From IMG/VR virus record IMGVR_UViG_3300025151_000085, positions 1 through 42,807 of that record: a stretch of DNA of 42,807 nt; one strand, 5' to 3'. Every line of letters starts with the position of its first letter. The stretch's first letter is position 1. Positions 37,380-42,807 of this stretch are shown one piece after another. The position numbers and the translations under genes are program-made. The notes below the pieces were generated by a model. The model was not told the DNA's origin. It saw only the letters and a program-made list of their open reading frames with translations, and ran no database searches. The DNA comes from a virus.

Positions 37380-39094
37380 TATGCCATCGCCTTCCCTTTA
37401 GCCTCAAGGCCGCGCATCATGTCATACATGCGGTTGATGCCTTTGTTATTGTCCCCATCACCCAAGCCTTTGACCGCGTTGGTTGTCATTACAAACTCAC
37501 CGGGCATCAACATAGCTTTCACGCTGTCTTTGCCGGGAGTGCCCTCATCAGGCATGATACCGCCTACACGGCGTGGGAAAACACCGCCTCCGTCTTCATA
37601 CTGACCCAAACCTTGAGTGAAAGTTGTAGGGACAAACACGTTTCCTGTAGCGTATTGAGGGGTATAACCAGAAAGTAAGAAGCGGTCCTTATATTGTTGA
37701 TAATACTGATTAGGGCCTGCGAGTCTTTCCATCTCTTCTTTTCTGCGTCTTTCTTCTTCATCTTCTTCATCATCACCATCCATCGCTTTACTCAACCCAT
37801 AGGCTGCGCCTGCTGTAGCCACGGTCCCGGCGGGTAAGAGAGATCTTGTAAGAGTCGGCGTGGCATCAGCTATGGCTTGTTTTGCCATCTCTAAGCTCAT
37901 GCCCGGATTTTTGGCCATAAGCTCTGTTGGAGTAATGCTTGGTCCGGATGGTAAGAAAGCGTCTCCCATACCCTCTAAAAACCCTATATTATCTCCCGGA
38001 GTAAAAGCTCCTTTAACGCTTTCAAAAAAGCCCGGAGGTTTAGTGGGAAGCTCAACAGCTTGACTTAAATCAAATGCGGGTTGTGTAGGAGCCGTAGTCG
38101 CAGCAGAGCCTGTTTGAGTGGCAGCAAATCTTCCTTGAACGGGATCAGTGCCTTTAGCAAAAGGGCTAGTCTCAAGAAATGTTCCGTCGGCGGCTGTCGT
38201 ACCAGTTACATCTGTCGCACTAGCCACGGTATCAGTGGGAGTAGTAACCCCCTCTTTAACACTAGCTAAAGTCTCAGAAGCCGGAGTAACCAAAGCTTGG
38301 TCAGCTAAAACTTTTTCGTAACCGGCTTGACCAAACTGACCGCTAACAAGCTGCTGACCGGCTGTTTGTAGGTTGGAGAAGGAAGCCTGTTTGGCTATTT
38401 CATCAAATGCACCTTGAGATATAGTTTTACCGGCAGCTTTAGCGCCCATCGCTCCTTGAACACCAGCAGTTGCGCCGCCGATAGCGCCACCAATCAAGGC
38501 ATTTTTGAAGGCGTCTTTTAAGCTCCCGCCCTGTATCAACGTGCCTATACCTGATCCAAGAGCACCTGAGTAGATTGCACCAAGGCCGGGGAAGGCTGCG
38601 TTCAGAGCAAAAGGTATAATTACCGGAGCGGCTTTCTTAATTATCTTGGTCACGCCCTTGAGGGCTTTGCTCACACCTTTAGCTAGTTTGCTTACACCTT
38701 TTTTTACACCCTTAAACAACTTTTTCAGGAAAAACTCAGGCATACCCGTTTCAGGGTTGATAGAGTTTGCGCCAGAACCAACCACATAGCGCTCTGGGTC
38801 CTCTACACCAAGATCTCGTAAATGACTAAATATAGAGTCCCGTAGCTTTGGGTTGTCGTCAATCAGGGCTTTCGGGACAATCAACTCACCGGTTTCAACG
38901 TGAGCAACGGTGTCATCACCGTAACGACCGTAAGATGCCATGCGCGTGGCAATCGGCTCAAACGTAGCGATACCGGCAGATCCAAACTCCTGCGCCGCTT
39001 CTTCACGCTCTAGAGCTTCAATTTCGTGGTCTTCCATATAGAAATCGGCGATACCGCCTGCTGGAAACTCAAGAATCTCTGCTGCTTGTGCCAT
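37379..39094 (-). CDS. Virion protein with glycine-pair motifs and hydrophobic core
   Basis: A 571-residue protein. Order: PAGGIADF and GSAGIATF motifs; a conserved block HVETGELIVPKALIDDNP ... ERYVVGSGANSINPETGMPEFF (about 63-118); a Lys/Gly-rich amphipathic stretch (KGVKKGVSKLAKGVSKALKG); a long Gly/Ala-rich hydrophobic region that may insert into the host membrane (about 155-215); Thr/Ala-rich low complexity; a DEEDEEERRRKEE stretch; and the C-terminal block PGEFVMTTNAVKGLG. These blocks recur in marine podovirus ejection proteins. Role inferred. Confidence 0.65.
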   Translation of the reverse strand: MAQAAEILEFPAGGIADFYMEDHEIEALEREEAAQEFGSAGIATFEPIATRMASYGRYGDDTVAHVETGELIVPKALIDDNPKLRDSIFSHLRDLGVEDPERYVVGSGANSINPETGMPEFFLKKLFKGVKKGVSKLAKGVSKALKGVTKIIKKAAPVIIPFALNAAFPGLGAIYSGALGSGIGTLIQGGSLKDAFKNALIGGAIGGATAGVQGAMGAKAAGKTISQGAFDEIAKQASFSNLQTAGQQLVSGQFGQAGYEKVLADQALVTPASETLASVKEGVTTPTDTVASATDVTGTTAADGTFLETSPFAKGTDPVQGRFAATQTGSAATTAPTQPAFDLSQAVELPTKPPGFFESVKGAFTPGDNIGFLEGMGDAFLPSGPSITPTELMAKNPGMSLEMAKQAIADATPTLTRSLLPAGTVATAGAAYGLSKAMDGDDEEDEEERRRKEEMERLAGPNQYYQQYKDRFLLSGYTPQYATGNVFVPTTFTQGLGQYEDGGGVFPRRVGGIMPDEGTPGKDSVKAMLMPGEFVMTTNAVKGLGDGDNNKGINRMYDMMRGLEAKGKAMA

Positions 39095-39155
39095 TTTTTA
39101 ATTCCCTGATATAAGGTTTCCCGCAGTCTAACCTTTTTTTTCAAACACGTCTACT

Positions 39156-39446
39156 CTATGACGTGCTTACAGTCACCGTTCCCACAGAACCCGTCGCGGA
39201 GAAAGCCCCGCTAAAAATTTCTGTCTTACCAACTACTTTTAAGAAGCCGCCATCTGCAATGTAAATATCGCCTTGCTGAAGCAAATTGTTGTTACCATCG
39301 GTTGGCACCTCTTGAAAGTTAAGTTGAGGGTTCTGCATTTGCCTCAAAAATATCTCTAAGGCTCTCACCAAATCCGTGATGTATTTTTCATTTACCTCTT
39401 TTGGAGGAGTGGGCAACCTTGGAAAAGGCGTGACATTAGTAGCCAT
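39156..39446 (-). CDS. Small tail-module protein
   Basis: A 96-residue protein: Pro-rich start, a helix (YITDLVRALEIFLRQMQNPQ), then a beta-rich C-terminal half (GDIYIADGGFLKVVG and a Gly/Thr/Ser-rich end). The helix plus beta-tail plan is common for small phage proteins beside the tail nozzle gene; the precise role, perhaps a connector or tail-tip fibre root, is unknown. Starts on TAATG from the gene before it. Confidence 0.65.
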   Translation of the reverse strand: MATNVTPFPRLPTPPKEVNEKYITDLVRALEIFLRQMQNPQLNFQEVPTDGNNNLLQQGDIYIADGGFLKVVGKTEIFSGAFSATGSVGTVTVSTS

Positions 39447-41332
39447 TATCTTCTCCCGTCCATTCTTAGATCCACTCTTGGACTACCCAATCTCCATCTC
39501 GTACCGGTAGAGGAGGAGTCAACCTTAATACTAAAAGACCGTCCCCTTAGTCTGACATCCGCCTTGCTTGTAAACTGTTCAAAGGGCACGGTGGTAGATG
39601 TTGCCGTCCGGTCTACTTTGGCTAGATCAGATTGAAGATAGCTACCACCCGGAAAATTGTTGGTTTGTAAGGTCACGTTAACCGTAGGGTCAGAATTAGT
39701 TGACCCTGTAAAAGTAAAATCAGGGATTATTCTTCTTACAAAACTAAATTTATCCCCCTCACCAATATCAATCGGGCTGGATTCAATACTGGCAGTTAAG
39801 GCAGATCCGTCGTCCGTGTAACCCGATTCGTGATTATACAAATAGTTATTGGCTGCTCCTATCGGGAAGTCTCTTATGCCTCTATCTATAAACGCCGTCC
39901 GGCCCAGATCACCGTAGTACCATAAGTTTTCTGCATAATTAAAGATCACGTACCTGTCGTTTTCACCGTCTCCGCCATTTGCCAACGAGTTGCTGTTAGA
40001 TGTGTAAAACCAGATAACCTCACTAAACTCTGATATGATCCCAGCATACACTTTTTCAAACTGGTCAAAGTCGAAGTCAAAAAACACGTGTTCTGTTACC
40101 GTACAGGGCAGTTGTTGGGTCTTACCATCGTATAAGTAAAAATTCTGTTTACCCATCCAGAAGACTGCGTCCTCTACGGCAACGGCTGCATTTGGGCCCA
40201 TGATTGTAATGTTGGAAGCCAGAGGCTGTATACCAAAGGTAAACGGCGCACCTATAAACTGCATTGAATGAACGGAACTATTTGTAAATACAACTATCTC
40301 ACGCTTTGTCTCTATGGCTTTTACAAATTGAGATCCTGTACCTATACGTAAGTCACCTGCCGTATTCGTAGCAGTCGGGTTCCAGTCCAGTACGTTCTCT
40401 TGATCAGAGAAACGAATTAACAAAGGGTCCTGTGTCGTGCTGCCTACTGGATTTGTCCCAAAGGCTATTACATGCCTATCAACATCCGATACCAATATTT
40501 GCTTTGCTATGACAGGTGTTTCATTAGCACCGCCGATTGTGCCGATCTCAACAGCCCTATTAGAGAGACCATCATCTTTTATCCAATAATAAATAGCGCC
40601 ATCTCGTGGATTTATTATCAGGTTTTCTCCAAAATTATCGTGACTCCACAGTCTTAATTGAGTGGTCACACCAATAGATGCAGCAGACCCCCAAGTGCCT
40701 CTGCCCCATGTACCGGCACCCCAACCAGTACCGCCAACGCCGTTAGCTAAACCAGAATTTATCTGGTATACCCCGTCTACACCTGAACCCCCATTACCGC
40801 TATCGCTGGCATTTGCTGTAACAGTTGCACCGGAGGTGTCTTTTGCCTCAAAAGTATATGTGTTTGAGGTGGGCGCACTGGTTATCTGATATTCTTGATT
40901 TAGAACAGCCGCAGTTACGTTTCCACCAAGACTTACTGCACCAGATATTGTTACGTGGTCCCCGGTAACTGCTCCATGATTACTATCAGTAGCGGTTATT
41001 GTAGAGCTACCGTTTGTCGCGGCAAAAGTTATGCTATTTGTAGAGGTTTTTCTAATAGGCGTTATGTCGTAGAACTGTTGACCCTCTTCTATGTAATATT
41101 TGACCTCTGTTCCTAGCCCTAGCAAATTAGAACCATCTAAAGCCGACCAGTTAAACAATCCTCTGGCCGTGCCCACATATGTGTTAGTACTATATTTTTC
41201 CCAGCCACCAATTATTTCCGGAAAACCAAGACGAAACCTTACCCTGTCACAGTCTACCCAACCACCTTCATTAGAGTAAGAGGTGACATCTCTATTTATA
41301 CCGGGTTTAAAAAGAAGTTTCGTTAAAGGCAC
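39446..41332 (-). CDS. Tail nozzle / stabilisation protein-like
   Basis: A 628-residue beta-rich protein. The N-terminus (LTKLLFKPGINRDVTSYSNEGGWVDCDRVRFR ... IGGW) is the mark of a marine-phage family usually annotated as tail structural or stabilisation protein, comparable with the P22 gp10 / T7 gp12 tail-hub class. A Thr/Ser/Gly-rich insert (about 95-185) may be a separate immunoglobulin-like domain. It would close the tail exit and carry the fibres. Length and motif are complete. Confidence 0.8.
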   Translation of the reverse strand: MPLTKLLFKPGINRDVTSYSNEGGWVDCDRVRFRLGFPEIIGGWEKYSTNTYVGTARGLFNWSALDGSNLLGLGTEVKYYIEEGQQFYDITPIRKTSTNSITFAATNGSSTITATDSNHGAVTGDHVTISGAVSLGGNVTAAVLNQEYQITSAPTSNTYTFEAKDTSGATVTANASDSGNGGSGVDGVYQINSGLANGVGGTGWGAGTWGRGTWGSAASIGVTTQLRLWSHDNFGENLIINPRDGAIYYWIKDDGLSNRAVEIGTIGGANETPVIAKQILVSDVDRHVIAFGTNPVGSTTQDPLLIRFSDQENVLDWNPTATNTAGDLRIGTGSQFVKAIETKREIVVFTNSSVHSMQFIGAPFTFGIQPLASNITIMGPNAAVAVEDAVFWMGKQNFYLYDGKTQQLPCTVTEHVFFDFDFDQFEKVYAGIISEFSEVIWFYTSNSNSLANGGDGENDRYVIFNYAENLWYYGDLGRTAFIDRGIRDFPIGAANNYLYNHESGYTDDGSALTASIESSPIDIGEGDKFSFVRRIIPDFTFTGSTNSDPTVNVTLQTNNFPGGSYLQSDLAKVDRTATSTTVPFEQFTSKADVRLRGRSFSIKVDSSSTGTRWRLGSPRVDLRMDGRR

Positions 41333-41335
41333 AGT

Positions 41336-41905
41336 CTAAATCTCATCAGGCCAGTCGTTAATTTTAGCGACAGTCTTTAGACTACCATCTGAATTACGCT
41401 CATCTTCAAACAACGCCATAAACGCCGCTAAATCAGACGCACCGTTCAAAGCTGTCTCTATCTCTCCGCATTTAGTTCGAACGGCATCTCTGTATGTAGT
41501 GACTGAACTAGGTATAGCTGTAGATTTTTCAGCCTTGCGGGTAACATACCAATCATGCAATGCTAGTTTAACATTCGCTGTTTCTTTTGTTTGCGCTACC
41601 CATACAGATTTAAGGCCAAGAGTAACAATTTGATTACCCTGTGCATCTTTTAAAGCATTGCCATCTGAGTCCACCTCATTAACGTCTGTAAGACTTTTTG
41701 GAATCAAAGTGCCATCAGTCTGTCTGCCGTGATAAAATCTATTATCAAACGGTGCTTCTGATGCTGGTGGGTCCTCCCACACTATTTTGAAAGTGGCTTT
41801 CTGCGAGTCTGAATAACGCATCCACACTTTTGAGTGTTGATTGCCGCTGTCATCAACCCACTCTCGACCTTCTGTCAAGGTTTTTCCATTATGCTTCCAC
41901 GGCAT
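41336..41905 (-). CDS. Tail fibre assembly/accessory protein-like
   Basis: A 189-residue protein directly after the tail-fibre gene. N-terminal half is beta-like with many Trp/Tyr, C-terminal half helical (TTYRDAVRTKCGEIETALNG ... AFMALFEDE) and ends in INDWPDEI. This order resembles tail assembly proteins encoded next to fibres (DUF4376-like), but I am not certain. ATG with TAGGAG 7 bases upstream. Confidence 0.6.
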   Translation of the reverse strand: MPWKHNGKTLTEGREWVDDSGNQHSKVWMRYSDSQKATFKIVWEDPPASEAPFDNRFYHGRQTDGTLIPKSLTDVNEVDSDGNALKDAQGNQIVTLGLKSVWVAQTKETANVKLALHDWYVTRKAEKSTAIPSSVTTYRDAVRTKCGEIETALNGASDLAAFMALFEDERNSDGSLKTVAKINDWPDEI

Positions 41906-41916
41906 TTTATATTCTC

Positions 41917-42807
41917 CTATCTGGCATTAGAAAATTTAAAGGGCTGTTTAGCAAAAGCAATGTAAATATATTCAGTTCCGCTTGTATTTATGTAAGCACT
42001 TGCGTTTCGCACTTTAAACCCGTTAGACAAAAAATCCATTGTATCTGTAGCACCAGCCGCCTGTGCATCATTCGGTATTAAGTATTCTCTAACAACGTTA
42101 TCAATATCTCGTTTATTATCGTACGTTGACCAGTTATTTGAACCAGTGACTGATTTCAATAAAACGAAAACTGGTCTGAATCCTGTGTAAATATATGTTC
42201 CAGTTGCGCTTCCATTTCCCGTGTATGAGCCAACGGAAGAGTAACCTTCTACACTATGAAAGCAGTAGGCAATAATATTTTTAGTATTTTGGTTAGTAGC
42301 ATGATCTGTATCAACTGCAAAAACATTATCATTATGCGTCCCAAAAGACGCAGCACTACTATTTTGTCCATTTGCTAAATGTAGATAAAGAACATGATCT
42401 GTTGCTACATCTTGATTCCAAACAGTCCAAAGCGACCCATCAGTGTCTATGTCTTTGACAAGTATGATTTCGGGTTGTTTTGTTAAACCATGAGGAATTG
42501 TTCCTGATGATCCTGTGCCAACATATTGCACTATTGAAAACCCTGCCGTAGTGTTTGCTGAAAGTCTTTTAATAGCTATAGATGGAGAGCCAGAAAATGC
42601 ACCACTTTGATTAGAACCATTTATTTTAGCTGAACCTGCTGTTGGCTCTGCACTATTTGAGGCAGAATTATCTCCGCTAGGTGCGCCACCCGCCAGCCAG
42701 TTCCAAGCCACAAACGTGCCTGAAGACTCATTTACATTAGAACTACTGCCTAATGTAAAACCATCAGCACCAAAAGCGTTCAAATAGGTAGTAACAGTTT
42801 GTTGCCC
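41917..42807 (-). CDS. Tail fibre / receptor-binding protein, DUF7483-like (5' end cut)
   Basis: The frame stays open to the right edge, so the N-terminus is missing; a TTG at 42783 is not a likely start. The visible 296 residues contain, in order, FGADGFTLG, FVAWNWLAGG, IPHGLTKQPEIILVK, YCFHSVEGYSSVGSYTGNG, YTGFRPVFVLLK, DFLSNGFKVR and YIYIAFAKQPFKFSNAR. This set marks a C-terminal fibre domain very common in marine phages (DUF7483 type). It is likely to be part of the host-binding fibre. Confidence 0.85.
   Translation of the reverse strand, partial: GQQTVTTYLNAFGADGFTLGSSSNVNESSGTFVAWNWLAGGAPSGDNSASNSAEPTAGSAKINGSNQSGAFSGSPSIAIKRLSANTTAGFSIVQYVGTGSSGTIPHGLTKQPEIILVKDIDTDGSLWTVWNQDVATDHVLYLHLANGQNSSAASFGTHNDNVFAVDTDHATNQNTKNIIAYCFHSVEGYSSVGSYTGNGSATGTYIYTGFRPVFVLLKSVTGSNNWSTYDNKRDIDNVVREYLIPNDAQAAGATDTMDFLSNGFKVRNASAYINTSGTEYIYIAFAKQPFKFSNAR

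Noticed and set aside
37379-39094. Tape measure protein
   Set aside because: Too short, no long coiled coil, and no tube or sheath genes; ejection-type protein is more consistent.
1-42807. CRISPR array, insertion sequence or transposase
   Set aside because: No regular repeat-spacer pattern and no transposase motif seen in any frame; the GTAACAC cluster is irregular and too short.

Overview
The window is most of the genome of a tailed, podovirus-like marine phage. The host is probably a bacterium with a standard ParB system; an alphaproteobacterium would fit but is not proven. Reasons: a terminase large and small subunit, a P22-type portal, a tail nozzle/stabilisation-type protein and a tail-fibre domain of the DUF7483 type; several very large, low-complexity virion proteins of the ejection type in place of a tail tube and tape measure; and a complete phage replication operon. 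No major capsid protein, scaffold, integrase, RNA polymerase or tRNA gene is visible. Both edges cut a gene (a holin-like gene at the left, a tail fibre at the right), so the capsid genes probably lie just outside the window.

Layout. (1) 1-9406, minus strand: terL, two large proteins (one with an HExxH zincin motif), portal, then a chain of small, tightly overlapping, mostly membrane-associated genes ending in a GTA-type holin. (2) 9407-9902: a spacer with a very GC-rich, repeat-filled block next to terL. (3) 9.9-19.3 kb, mostly minus strand: an accessory and control region of short transcription units. Many have their own sigma70-like promoter, a repeated CTACGGGA leader/ribosome-binding element and a hairpin-T terminator. 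This region holds terS, a PD-(D/E)XK nuclease, DUF932-, DUF7227- and DUF551-like proteins, zinc-ribbon, AT-hook and ribbon-helix-helix proteins and many unknown small proteins. (4) 19.3-26.4 kb, minus strand: one replication operon (conserved unknown protein, SSB-like protein, archaeo-eukaryotic-type primase, UvrD-like helicase, DNA polymerase I with 3'-5' exonuclease). (5) 26.5-28.0 kb, plus strand: a SNF2-type helicase fired from a promoter interleaved with the replication promoter. (6) 28.0-42.8 kb, minus strand: the virion/tail operon, including a HlyC-like acyltransferase and a 1210-residue protein with eleven copies of a 21-residue repeat.

The most striking part is the control region at 14.9-16.5 kb. 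It holds a perfect copy of the near-universal bacterial chromosomal centromere site parS inside a 20-bp palindrome, a cluster of six GTAACAC heptamers next to AT-rich DNA (candidate iterons or operators), a TATGGG box repeated at exact 10-bp intervals, and a highly structured 5' leader RNA starting at a strong promoter. The same TATGGG box recurs at other small-operon promoters. With no parA or parB in the window, the simplest reading is that the phage offers a centromere to the host ParB. The polymerase has Leu at the position equivalent to E. coli Pol I residue 762, a type that has been linked to slower or temperate lifestyles, which fits loosely with that idea.

Limits: family names come from recognising motifs by eye. 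No search or folding was run, and all promoter and RNA claims come from reading the sequence.
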